A stretch of DNA of 64,000 nt. It comes from BOG-908 sp963850605 (GTDB lineage Bacteria > Pseudomonadota > Alphaproteobacteria > Acetobacterales > Acetobacteraceae). The stretch lies in NCBI GenBank assembly GCA_963850605.1, contig CAWKLX010000006.1:62001-126000 (forward strand), given 5' to 3'. A model generated the notes under the pieces. The model saw nothing but the letters and a program-made list of their open reading frames with translations. It was not told the DNA's origin and searched no databases. Shown here piece after piece: positions 19,976 through 28,036 of the stretch (positions within the stretch are counted from its first letter, which is position 1; each line of letters opens with the position of its first letter). Position numbers and translations under genes: made by a program.

Positions 19976-20495
19976 GGACTTTCCCCTAGTGTTTTTTTAT
20001 CGGCGTCGTTGCGCGCGATAGTATTGGCAGCTCATCCGCGAAGAACTGCGTTCGGCTAACAGAGCGTGCTCAAGTAGTGTGTTGTCTCGGCATCATCGTA
20101 CGACTGCTCCGGAAGCGTTCGGACACCATCTTCACCTATGCAGCCGACAGGATTCCTGATCGCGAAACACTGCTCGCCAAGCTAGACAGTCCCAGACAGC
20201 GCTGTCAACAGGAATTTGATTGCTTGCAGAGCCCACACGCTGGATCGATACGGCTGACGTAAACAAGGCCGACACTTGCTGCAGCGCAACAAGTAACGAG
20301 CACCTTAGCAGCTGTGCTGGTCGGGGGTCGTGTCGAGCGGAAAGGATGGTCAACCAGGCGCAGAACGCTCGATATCGGTTCACCGCCTCGCGGGCGTATC
20401 GCACAAGCAGGCAGTGCGAGCTGCCGATGTCATCTGGAGCCTTCGAGACTCCGCACGATGTCGGGGATCTCGCCACCTCGCCAGGACCGTGTGCG
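19976..20495. other. 520-bp non-coding region upstream of the TonB receptor
   Basis: No credible gene is present. It holds the receptor promoter (minus strand) and the palindrome at 20194-20207. The remaining short open frames lack ribosome-binding sites and family resemblance. At its far end the MmcQ-like gene terminates, so the two minus-strand genes are tandem and this gap must hold the terminator of the upstream operon, although no clear hairpin with a T-run is visible. Confidence 0.5.
20194..20207. promoter_or_regulatory. LacI-family operator-like palindrome upstream of the TonB receptor
   Basis: AGACAGCGCTGTCA contains the perfect 12-bp palindrome GACAGCGCTGTC (20195-20206). It differs from the site at 8434 by two bases. 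It lies about 220 bp upstream of the receptor start on the minus strand. The LacI-family regulator at 11170 is the natural candidate to bind it. Confidence 0.6.
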
Positions 20496-20825
20496 TTATT
20501 TGCGCCGCGTCCTCGGTGCGGCCAGCGCGTGCGCGGCCATCAGGGCAGAGGTCAGCGTAGCCTCGTCGATCATCCGCAAATCACAACGCGTGGCGCCCAT
20601 GCGGCCCCAGCCACCCGGAACCGGTGACAGGGCGTGCGGTGCCTGTTCGCAGAAGAAGTCGCGCAAATTGGGATCGAACATCAGGTTCAGATCGCCGGCC
20701 GCGGGATCGATCGTGGCGAACATCTTTCGCGGCGTGCGAAAGGCCGTCCGGTTGAAATGTGGCGCTTCGCTTGCCCCCGGCAAAGCCAGTGCGATCTCCC
20801 GGGCGCGTGCTGGATCGACAGCCAT
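20496..20825 (-). CDS. MmcQ/YjbR family DNA-binding-like protein
   Basis: A small 109-residue protein of the MmcQ/YjbR (CyaY-like fold) family, recognised from PARAREIALALPGASEAPHF, the RKMFATIDP strand pair and the WGRMGATRCDL region. The molecular role of the family is unknown; it is often called DNA-binding from the fold. I start at ATG 20825 (MAVDPARAR) rather than 20837. It follows hemC on the same strand with an 18-bp gap and may be the last gene of the ppsR-bchG-bchP-hemC transcription unit. Confidence 0.7.
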   Translation of the reverse strand: MAVDPARAREIALALPGASEAPHFNRTAFRTPRKMFATIDPAAGDLNLMFDPNLRDFFCEQAPHALSPVPGGWGRMGATRCDLRMIDEATLTSALMAAHALAAPRTRRK

Positions 20826-20843
20826 ACGACCACGCAACGGCCG

Positions 20844-21866
20844 TCAGGCGAATACGTCGGCTGGCGCGTCCGCCTTCAGCGAGGAACCGAGTTCCAGCCC
20901 GATCCGCTCGGCATCCTTGGGCAGCCCTTCCAGCGTGCGCCGCAGCAGGAAGGAGCCGTCAGGACGCGCCACCAGCCCGGTCAGACGCAGCCTGCCGTTG
21001 GGCAGGATGCGGGCATGGCCGCCGATCGGCGTGTGGCAGGTGCCGTCCAGCACGCCCAGCAGCGCGCGCTCGGCGGTGGACACGGCGCGGGCCTGAGGAT
21101 CCTCAATCGCGGACAGCATCTCCAGCAGCTCCACATCGTCCTCGTGCACGGTCACGCCGACAATGCCCTGGCAGGCGGCCGGGACCATCGTGTCGGTGTC
21201 GAGGATGACGGAGGCTTCGTGCTCCATGCCCAGGCGTTTCAGCCCGGCCAGGGCCAGCAGGCTGGCGGTGCAGTCGCCGGCGCGCACCTTGGCCAGGCGC
21301 GACTGGACGTTGCCGCGGATCAGGCCCATGCGCAGGTCGGGCCTTGCGTGCAGCAGCTGCGCCTGACGGCGAACCGAGGAGGTGCCAACCAGTGCCCCAT
21401 GCGGCAAGGCGTCGTACGGGTTTTCCGACGGCTCGACCGGATGACCGAAAATCAGCGTATCGCGCGCATCCTCCCGCTTCAGCGTGCAGGCGAGCACGAT
21501 GCCGTCGGGCAGTCGTGTTTCAAGATCCTTCAGGCTGTGCACGGCGAAATCGATGCGGCCGGCGATCTGCGCCTCGTCGATCTCTTTCGCAAAAAGCCCC
21601 TTGCCACCGATATCGGCGAGGCGCCGATCCTGTACCGCATCGCCCGTGGTCTGGATCGCGTGCTCTTCGAAAACATCCATGCCCCGCAGCACGGGGCACA
21701 CGCCACGCAGCAATTCCAGGAACGTGCGTGTCTGCACCAACGCCAGCGGCGACCGGCGCGTGCCGACGCGCAGCGGCAGTGTACGCGAGTGGCGTTTCGT
21801 GCGGCGCTTCGGCGCGGCAGGGACATAGACATCGTCGTCGGCGAGCAGCGTTGTATCGAGCAGCAC
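20844..21866 (-). CDS. hemC: porphobilinogen deaminase (hydroxymethylbilane synthase)
   Basis: A 340-residue enzyme that condenses four porphobilinogen molecules into hydroxymethylbilane, the linear precursor of heme and bacteriochlorophyll. It shows RVGTRRSPLALVQT, the catalytic-aspartate motif VHSLKDLETRLP, the phosphate/cofactor region GTSSVRRQAQLL, RGNVQSRL and the dipyrromethane-cofactor cysteine in GTCHTPIGGH. I start at GTG 21866, which has AGGGAG eight bases upstream; this leaves an N-terminal extension of about 30 residues before the fold. The residue after GTR is R where G is usual. It lies 23 bp after bchP in the same operon, linking tetrapyrrole supply to photosynthesis control. 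Confidence 0.92.
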   Translation of the reverse strand: MLLDTTLLADDDVYVPAAPKRRTKRHSRTLPLRVGTRRSPLALVQTRTFLELLRGVCPVLRGMDVFEEHAIQTTGDAVQDRRLADIGGKGLFAKEIDEAQIAGRIDFAVHSLKDLETRLPDGIVLACTLKREDARDTLIFGHPVEPSENPYDALPHGALVGTSSVRRQAQLLHARPDLRMGLIRGNVQSRLAKVRAGDCTASLLALAGLKRLGMEHEASVILDTDTMVPAACQGIVGVTVHEDDVELLEMLSAIEDPQARAVSTAERALLGVLDGTCHTPIGGHARILPNGRLRLTGLVARPDGSFLLRRTLEGLPKDAERIGLELGSSLKADAPADVFA

Positions 21867-21889
21867 GGCGTAGGCTCCCTGATTATTTT

Positions 21890-23083
21890 TTACGGTGTGG
21901 CAAAGCCGCACAGATGAGCGAGATCCTTGAAGAAGATCTTGACCTGGGCGGCCGGCTTCTTCCGCGTGATCTTCTTGTTCATGTAAGAGTCCCAGGTCAT
22001 CTTCTGAATGTCCGGGTCACGGCAGAGCGCCACAAAGCTCTCGCGGCGTTTATCGGTGCTGTACCAAAACCACTGCATGATGCCGAGCACCAGGAACACC
22101 TGGCCATGCGACTTCATGAACCGTTTGCGTGGTTCACGCAGCGCGCGCGCGTCGCCGGTCGCACAGAGTTTTTCGACGGCCTGCGCGGCCAGGCGGCCGC
22201 CTTCCATGGCATAGTAGATGCCCTCGCCCGAGGCGGGTGCCACCACACCGGCCGCGTCGCCGGCCAGCACCACGTCGCGGCCGTTATCCCAGCGGCGCAT
22301 CGGCTTCATCGGGATCGGCGCGCCTTCGCGGCGTAGCGTCTGCGCATCGCTCAGACCCGATGCCGCGCGCAGCGCGGTGACCGATCCACGGATCGAAAAC
22401 CCCTTTTTCGCCGAGCCGGAACCCACGCTCACCGTATCGCCATGCGGGAACACCCAGCCGTAGAAATCCGGCGATAGTTTGCCTTGATAGAAAATGTCGC
22501 AGCGGCCGGGCTCGAACAGCCGCCCCAGGGCATCCTTGGCATGGTCCGGCGCGCGCAGGATTTCGTGGTAGGCAAACACGTAGGGAACGCGATCGGCCCC
22601 TTTCACGCATTGCTTCGCCACCGCCGATTTCGCCCCGTCAGCGCCGACCACGACGCGCCCACGCACGCGGTATGCCTCGCCATCCTTGGCGTGATACTCG
22701 ACCACCGCCACGCCATCGGCATCATGGTCGACGCGATCGAAAAACCCGGTGCGCCGCTCGGCCCCGAAATGCGCCGCGCGGTCGCGCAGCCACTCATCGA
22801 AATGCTCGCGATCGACCATGCCGACGTACCCGCCCTCGATCGGCATATCGACCTGCGTGTCCTTCGGCGAGACCATGCGCGCGGCCTTGATCCGGGCCAC
22901 GATCTGGCTATCCGGAATATCGAAATCGCGCACCAGCCGCGGCGGGATGGCGCCGCCGCAAGGTTTGATGCGGCCGCCACGGTCCAGCAGCACCACGCTG
23001 CGTCCGGCGCGCGCAAGATCGGCCGCTGCCGTGGCACCGGCGGGGCCGCCACCCACGACAATCGCGTCGTATGTCATGCTCAT
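21890..23083 (-). CDS. bchP: geranylgeranyl diphosphate/bacteriochlorophyllide reductase
   Basis: A 397-residue flavoprotein that reduces the geranylgeranyl tail of bacteriochlorophyll to phytyl using NADPH. The N-terminal FAD motif reads DAIVVGGGPAGATAAADLARAG, followed by RGGRIKPCGGAIPP, and GDAAGVVAPASGEGIYYAMEGG is the second flavin-binding signature. C-terminal NKKITRKKPAAQVKIFFKDL is typical of BchP. Its ATG overlaps the stop of the PucC-like gene by four bases (ATGA), and hemC follows, so these genes are translationally coupled. The protein acts at the membrane with BchG, encoded two genes upstream. Confidence 0.95.
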   Translation of the reverse strand: MSMTYDAIVVGGGPAGATAAADLARAGRSVVLLDRGGRIKPCGGAIPPRLVRDFDIPDSQIVARIKAARMVSPKDTQVDMPIEGGYVGMVDREHFDEWLRDRAAHFGAERRTGFFDRVDHDADGVAVVEYHAKDGEAYRVRGRVVVGADGAKSAVAKQCVKGADRVPYVFAYHEILRAPDHAKDALGRLFEPGRCDIFYQGKLSPDFYGWVFPHGDTVSVGSGSAKKGFSIRGSVTALRAASGLSDAQTLRREGAPIPMKPMRRWDNGRDVVLAGDAAGVVAPASGEGIYYAMEGGRLAAQAVEKLCATGDARALREPRKRFMKSHGQVFLVLGIMQWFWYSTDKRRESFVALCRDPDIQKMTWDSYMNKKITRKKPAAQVKIFFKDLAHLCGFATP

Positions 23084-24378
23084 GCTGCCACTCCGAGTGA
23101 AAGTTGCGTGTCTGGTGCCGCACGGCGCCCCGCGCCGCCGGCGAAAACGCGGCTGGCCAGCCGCGCCGCAATCAGGAACAGCCCGGCCTGGCCCATGAAC
23201 ACCGCGGCGTAGGCTGCCGCCGGTGTGCCCAGCATTGCGTGGGCCGCGTCACTGGCGCCGGTGGCCAGCAGCCCGCCCAGCCCCATGGCCAACGCCTGCG
23301 CTGCGCCCCACAGTCCCATGCGCGTGCCCGCGCGGCCCTGGCCGGCGAGGCCGAGCATGGCGCCGATGGCCGAGACGGCGAACGCGCCGTTGCCGACGCC
23401 CAGCGCCAGGACGAGAGCGCCAATCGGCCAGGCATGTCCCACAATGCCCGCCCAGGCGAGCGATAGCAGGCAGGCGGACGATGCCACGCAACCGCCGCCG
23501 GTGAATAGGCGCATGACGCGCGCCCGCCCGTGCCCGGCCAGGCTGCCGGCGACCGCCACCAGCACCATTCCCAGCAGAACGCCGGATTGGTGCTGCCCGG
23601 TCAGGGATGCCGTCTGCGCGGGCGAAAGCTGCAGCACCGCACCCGCAAATGGCTCCAGGATCAATTCCTGCGCGCTGTAGGCGAGCATGGCCACGAATAC
23701 GAACATGGCGAAACGCCGCGACTCCGGCTCGCGCCAGGTTTCCGCGAGTGCGAGCCGAAACGATGGGCGTGCTGCCTGCGGTGTGTGGCTTACGCTGGCT
23801 TCTACGCCCGAGATCGCCAGCGTGCCGACCAGGAAACCGCCAGCTGTCAGCCATACCGAGACGCGCACCAGTAGCCGGAGGGAAAACGGATGGAGCAGCT
23901 GCGAACACAGGGCGGCGGAGAACACGGCGCCCACGATCATCAACAGCCAAAATACGGTGGCCGCAGCCGGGCGGCGTGCCGACGACACCTGCGTTGCCAT
24001 CAGCGCCAGCGACGATGTGCCCACAGCCCCTGCGCCCGCGCCAACCATGGCGTAAGCCACCACAGCGAGTAACACGCCGAACCAGGCGTGTCCGGCCATG
24101 ACGGCCACCGCCACTGATGCCAGCGCACCACCGGCGCAGAGCACGGCCAGCCCGCCCAGGATCCACGGCGTGCGCCGCCCGCTCTCGTCGCCGGCAAAGC
24201 CCAGGCGCGGGCGCAGCAACTGCACCGCGTAATGCAGCGCCACCAGCGCGCCCGGCAGCAGCGCCGGCAACGCCAGCTCCACCGTCATCACCCGGTTCAG
24301 CGTAAAGGTGACCAGCGCCACGACTGCGCCCAGTGCCGCGTTAACCATGCCAAGGCGCAGGATGGCGAACCAGCTCAT
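23080..24378 (-). CDS. PucC/BCD-family MFS protein between bchG and bchP
   Basis: A 432-residue, 12-helix membrane protein of the bacteriochlorophyll-delivery (PucC/LhaA/ORF428) family. Early motifs FTLNRVMTVELALPALLPG and VQLLRPRLGFAGDESGRRTPWI are diagnostic, and LIFEPFAG-like QELILEPFAG occurs mid-protein. In other purple bacteria a homologue (ORF428/bch2) lies in the same place between bchG and bchP and is thought to help deliver pigment to light-harvesting proteins. It overlaps both neighbours by four bases (ATGA). A second homologue, lhaA, lies at 36722. Confidence 0.9.
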   Translation of the reverse strand: MSWFAILRLGMVNAALGAVVALVTFTLNRVMTVELALPALLPGALVALHYAVQLLRPRLGFAGDESGRRTPWILGGLAVLCAGGALASVAVAVMAGHAWFGVLLAVVAYAMVGAGAGAVGTSSLALMATQVSSARRPAAATVFWLLMIVGAVFSAALCSQLLHPFSLRLLVRVSVWLTAGGFLVGTLAISGVEASVSHTPQAARPSFRLALAETWREPESRRFAMFVFVAMLAYSAQELILEPFAGAVLQLSPAQTASLTGQHQSGVLLGMVLVAVAGSLAGHGRARVMRLFTGGGCVASSACLLSLAWAGIVGHAWPIGALVLALGVGNGAFAVSAIGAMLGLAGQGRAGTRMGLWGAAQALAMGLGGLLATGASDAAHAMLGTPAAAYAAVFMGQAGLFLIAARLASRVFAGGAGRRAAPDTQLSLGVAA

Positions 24379-25308
24379 GCGTGCATCGCCCGCAGCGCAA
24401 ACGCCGCCACCAGCATGCCAAGCACATACAGGCTGGTACCCGTCGCGTTGTACCAGGGCGCTTTTTCACGCGGCTGCGCCAGAAACTTTGGCATCAGCGC
24501 GACTTGTGCCGCTAGCAGCGCAGCAACACTCGCCGCATGGATTGGAAAGTGCCAAGCCATCAGTAGAACGATCACAACCGCTTGCGGCAGCGCCATCACA
24601 GCGCACGCCAGCTGCGCCGCACGGTTCGCGCCCAGCATCACCGGCAGCGAGCGCACACCCAGCTGGCGGTCGCCGTCGATGGATTTGAAATCGTTCAGCG
24701 TCATGATGCCGTGCGCGCCGGCGCTGTACAGCGCGGCCACCACGATGATTGCGCCATGCGGCAATGCCGCCGCCGACGATGGCAGCCGCGGTGAACCACG
24801 GCAGTCCCTCGTAGCACGCGCCGCATGCCGCGTTGCCCAGCCAGCCGTTCATTTTCAGGCGCCAGGGCGGCGCGCTGTAGGCCCAGGCCAGCGCCAACCC
24901 CAGCGCAGTTGCGCCAAAGGCCCAGCCGCCAAGTGCTGCGGCCAAAGCGAGCGAGAGCACCGTCCACACACCTGCGAGAACCAAGCCGCCATGGCCCGGC
25001 ACGCGGCCGGACGGGATGGCGCGCCCCGGCTCGTTGATCGCGTCCACGTGCCGGTCGTACCAGTCGTTCACCGCCTGGCTGGTGCCGGTCACCAGCGGGC
25101 CGCACAGCGCCACACCGGCCGCCGTCAACAGCCAGCGCCCATGCATTGGCTGGCCGGCGGACACGATGCCGCACCCGAACGCCCACATGGGCGCGAACCA
25201 GGTGATCGGCTTCAGCAGCTCGCCATAAGCGCCAAAACCCGTACGCGGGGCCGCCGGCGCTGCCGACGCGGGCGCATCGGAGGGCGCGAGCGTGCTAATT
25301 CTGCTCAT
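24375..25308 (-). CDS. bchG: bacteriochlorophyll synthase (geranylgeranyl transferase), frameshifted
   Basis: UbiA-type prenyltransferase that attaches geranylgeranyl diphosphate to bacteriochlorophyllide in the membrane. The first frame from ATG 25308 (MSRISTLAPSD) carries LLKPITWFAPMWAFGCG and the first Asp-rich motif NDWYDRHVDAINEPGRAIPSG; the second carries LYSAGAHGIMTLNDFKSIDG and GDRQLGVRSLPVMLG. They join near 24764-24778, within a GGCGGCGGCA run on the coding strand where one base appears extra (restored VGGALPHG). Restored length is 310 residues, normal for BchG. The start overlaps the end of ppsR by 14 bp. Probably a sequence error. Confidence 0.92.
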
Positions 25309-26740
25309 GGGCCGCCAAATCTCCCAAGCCATAGCGACGCAATTTGACATACAGGCTCTGGCGCGACAGGCCGAGCATTTCGGCGGCCGACGCCCGGTTG
25401 TCGCCGGTCAGCTCCAGCGCCGCTTCGATGCACAGCTTCTCGATCACGTCGGTCGACTCGCGCACCAGATCCTTCAGTGACACGCGGCCGATCAGATCGG
25501 TCAGTTGCTCGATCGACTTCGGCAAGGCACGAGCGGCGGCCGGCTCCACCTGCAGGCGCGGCCCGATATTGCGTATCGCAAAACCGAAGGAGGGCTGGCC
25601 GCCATTGCCGATGGCCACGGCCGAGATCTCGACCTGCGCCGTGCTGGTGTCTTCGCTGCGCACGACGGTCGTGAAGAACCGCACCGATCCGCGCTGGCGC
25701 AAATTGGTGATCAGCACATCCAGCTCCACGCCGGAATTGCCGACCCAGCGATCGAGCGATTCGCCGCGCGCCATGTCCTCGTCCGCCAGGCCCGCCATGT
25801 CGAGAAACGCGGTATTGGCGGTCAATACGTTGCCTGTGTTGTCGGTGACGACGAACCCGTCCGGTGCGCTTTCCACCAGCTTCAACAGCTTGCGCTTGAC
25901 GTCCGGCACGCGCGCCGCCTCGCTGGGCGCCGGCGAAATGCGCACCAGGAACAGGGTCGCGTTTTCCTGCCGGAACAGCGAGGCCGCCACCGTCACTTCG
26001 GTATTGTCGCTCGCGAGGCGGGCCAGGAACTCCTCGGCACGGCCGTCGGCGCGAATGGCGCCAAGATGAGCGGCGATGCTGTCCAGCGTGTCACTGGAGA
26101 AGATATCCGAGAGCGACTGGCCGGATGCCTGCTCTGCGCGCGTGCCGAACAGCACGCGCGCGGCCGGATTGGCCTCCACCACGCGATGGCGCACGGTATC
26201 GAGGATCAGCACCGCCTCGGACGACATCTGGAACAGCAGCCGGTAGCGCGCCTCCACCTCGCGCATGCGCGAATAATCGCGTTCCAACGTCTCCTGCGCG
26301 GTCATCAGTTTCTGCTGCAGCGACGACATCGCGCGCAGATCACGCCCGAACGCCACCATCCGTCCGTCTTCGCCCACCTGCACGGCACAGTACAGCACCG
26401 GGATGGAGCGCCCGTCCGACGTCGCGTGGTTCAAATGCCGCCATTTCGGCTTGGTGTTGTGCATGGCCGCATCGGCCAGAAGATGCGTGACCTTGGGCCG
26501 GCTATCGAGCACCACGGTCGTCATCAGATTGCGCCCAAGCCACTCGCCGCTGGTATCGAGATCGCCGGCCAGCTCCTCGCTCTGAAAGGCGATGTCACGA
26601 ATGACGCCGTCGGAGTCGAGAATGAGCGCGATGTCGGAGGCGGTAGCAATCAGCGTCGCCACCGATTGGGCATCGAGGTCGCCGAGCGAGCTGTCGGGGG
26701 AGACGAACGTTTTCACGAGAGACGAGATCCTCCATTGCAT
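25295..26740 (-). CDS. ppsR: photosynthesis gene repressor PpsR/CrtJ
   Basis: A 481-residue aerobic repressor of photosynthesis genes. It has an N-terminal domain, PAS domains (around 165-265 and 285-395) and a C-terminal Fis-type helix-turn-helix (ASAAEMLGLSRQSLYVKLRR, 450-469). It binds TGT-N12-ACA sites; such sites are present at 27846, 52891 and 54943. Only two cysteines occur, C118 and C437; C437 (EKLCIEAALELTG) matches the HTH-side redox cysteine of CrtJ/PpsR, but the mid-protein partner near 266 is absent (ATLFLVRISP). Redox sensing may therefore differ from Rhodobacter. It heads the bchG-bchP-hemC unit; a short inverted repeat ATTGTC-ctc-GACAAT lies 40 bp upstream. Confidence 0.95.
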   Translation of the reverse strand: MQWRISSLVKTFVSPDSSLGDLDAQSVATLIATASDIALILDSDGVIRDIAFQSEELAGDLDTSGEWLGRNLMTTVVLDSRPKVTHLLADAAMHNTKPKWRHLNHATSDGRSIPVLYCAVQVGEDGRMVAFGRDLRAMSSLQQKLMTAQETLERDYSRMREVEARYRLLFQMSSEAVLILDTVRHRVVEANPAARVLFGTRAEQASGQSLSDIFSSDTLDSIAAHLGAIRADGRAEEFLARLASDNTEVTVAASLFRQENATLFLVRISPAPSEAARVPDVKRKLLKLVESAPDGFVVTDNTGNVLTANTAFLDMAGLADEDMARGESLDRWVGNSGVELDVLITNLRQRGSVRFFTTVVRSEDTSTAQVEISAVAIGNGGQPSFGFAIRNIGPRLQVEPAAARALPKSIEQLTDLIGRVSLKDLVRESTDVIEKLCIEAALELTGDNRASAAEMLGLSRQSLYVKLRRYGLGDLAAHEQN

Positions 26741-26779
26741 GACCCGCTTCCCGCCTAACGCCGCGTGCTGTTCTTGTTG

Positions 26780-26794
26780 ATTGTCCTCGACAAT
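26780..26794. promoter_or_regulatory. short inverted repeat upstream of ppsR
   Basis: ATTGTC-ctc-GACAAT, a 6-bp perfect inverted repeat, is centred about 47 bp upstream of the ppsR ATG. It is not a TGT-N12-ACA site, so it is not an obvious PpsR autoregulatory site. It could be an operator for another factor or chance. Confidence 0.25.
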
Positions 26795-26921
26795 GACCTG
26801 GGCGATCCCGCCGGATGCAGCTCGGGCTGGGCGCCCGCGACACCGATCCCATGCAGGGGGGGCGCTGACGCGCGGACCGGTGCCCGCCTGTCACACCGCC
26901 GAGATGTCACGTCGCGGCGCC

Positions 26922-27803
26922 TCACCGCTTACGCGCCAGCAGGCCGATCAGGCTTTGCGCCTGCTGCACGGCCTGTCTTCCGTCCGCGGCCGTCGCATCT
27001 GCGCCGACCATGGCTGCCAGTTGTGGGTGGGCAATGAACGGCGGCCCACCCACCATCACCCCGATCGCCCTGTTGCGGGAATGGCGGCGGATTGCCCGGA
27101 TGTCGGTCGCCAGCGCCTCGATCCGGTCGCTGCATGCGACGGAGACGCCGACGATGCCGAACCAGGTGTTCTGCACTAGGCCGATCAGATCGGCGCTGGT
27201 CACCACCGGCGCCTGCCGCACGGTCCAGCCGGCACGCCTGAAAAAGTGCACCACCATGGCGAGCCCGAAACCGTGCTGCTCGCCGGGCATCTGCACCAGC
27301 AGAGCGCTCGGCCCGGTGCTGCTGGGCTTGCTATCGCCGCTCGAGGCACGGTCGAGCTGGCGCATGACATTGGCCAGCCGCATCAGCCCAAGGGTTACGT
27401 CCGAGAAGGTGCAGGTATCGTTCTCCCACATCTCACCCAGCAGGCGTGCGGTGGGCGTCAGCAGGTCCAGCAACAGCGACTCGGTCGGCACGCCGCCGTC
27501 CGATATCGCGTCGACATAAGCCGCCACCTCCGCCTGGCTGCCCTGAAGAACTATGTTGACGAGTTGGCCAACCTGTTCGGCGCCAGGCTGCTGCGGCACC
27601 ACACCCCGCGCTTGGCGCTCGGGCCAATGCGCCATCAGCAGGCGAGGGACCACCTCCTCCCGCACCGTGCGTGCCAGGACGGCCTGCTGCGCCGCCGCCG
27701 GCGCCTGGGAGTGCCGCGACTCCGACAGCCGGCGAACCAGCAGGCCGGTATCGACCTCGCTCCAGCGCTCGTCCGTGATGGCCTGCTGTCTCATCGGCTC
27801 CAT
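26922..27803 (-). CDS. ppaA: PpaA/AerR cobalamin-binding antirepressor
   Basis: A B12-binding regulator of about 293 residues, the usual partner of PpsR/CrtJ. The C-terminal half has a cobalamin-binding Rossmann domain with MPGEQHGFGLAMVV (ExHxxG-type histidine motif), followed by GWTVRQAPVVTSADL and GVMVGGPPFIAHP. The helical segment SLLLDLLTPTARLLGEMWENDTCTFSDVTLGLMRL precedes it. In relatives, light-converted cobalamin makes this protein relieve PpsR/CrtJ repression. I start at ATG 27803, which has GGGGGAG nine bases upstream; ATG 27821 would almost coincide with the predicted transcription start. The gene diverges from bchF across a region with two PpsR sites. Confidence 0.88.
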   Translation of the reverse strand: MEPMRQQAITDERWSEVDTGLLVRRLSESRHSQAPAAAQQAVLARTVREEVVPRLLMAHWPERQARGVVPQQPGAEQVGQLVNIVLQGSQAEVAAYVDAISDGGVPTESLLLDLLTPTARLLGEMWENDTCTFSDVTLGLMRLANVMRQLDRASSGDSKPSSTGPSALLVQMPGEQHGFGLAMVVHFFRRAGWTVRQAPVVTSADLIGLVQNTWFGIVGVSVACSDRIEALATDIRAIRRHSRNRAIGVMVGGPPFIAHPQLAAMVGADATAADGRQAVQQAQSLIGLLARKR

Positions 27804-27845
27804 CGCCTGCGTCTCCCCCATTCTAAGGCCGGCTTTCCCCGAAAG

Positions 27846-27903
27846 TGTCAAGCTAGATTTACGTAAGGCTTGCTTGACAGTCCGTCTGCACGCGCTCTAG
27901 CCT
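27846..27903. promoter_or_regulatory. divergent ppaA/bchF promoter with two overlapping PpsR-type sites
   Basis: TGT-N12-ACG occurs on the plus strand at 27846-27863 and on the minus strand at 27879-27862, so the two sites are inverted and share ACGT-type ends. The outer arms TGTCAAG and CTTGACA also supply a TTGACA -35 box to each divergent promoter. For bchF, TTGACA at 27874-27879 is followed after 18 bp by TAGCCT (27898-27903). For ppaA, TTGACA (27851-27846, minus strand) is followed by a TAGAAT-like -10. PpsR bound here would block both promoters. The sites deviate by one base from TGT-N12-ACA. Confidence 0.7.
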
Positions 27904-28036
27904 CTAGGGCAACGGACCCGGGCAGCGGTCCGTGGGTGCAGGACAGTTGGCACCCGGCATGCGGATAGACCGCGAGGGGCGAATGCCGCCGGAGTTCTCC
28001 GGACGCCCTGTGCATCTGCTGAGGGAGGCGAGTCAC

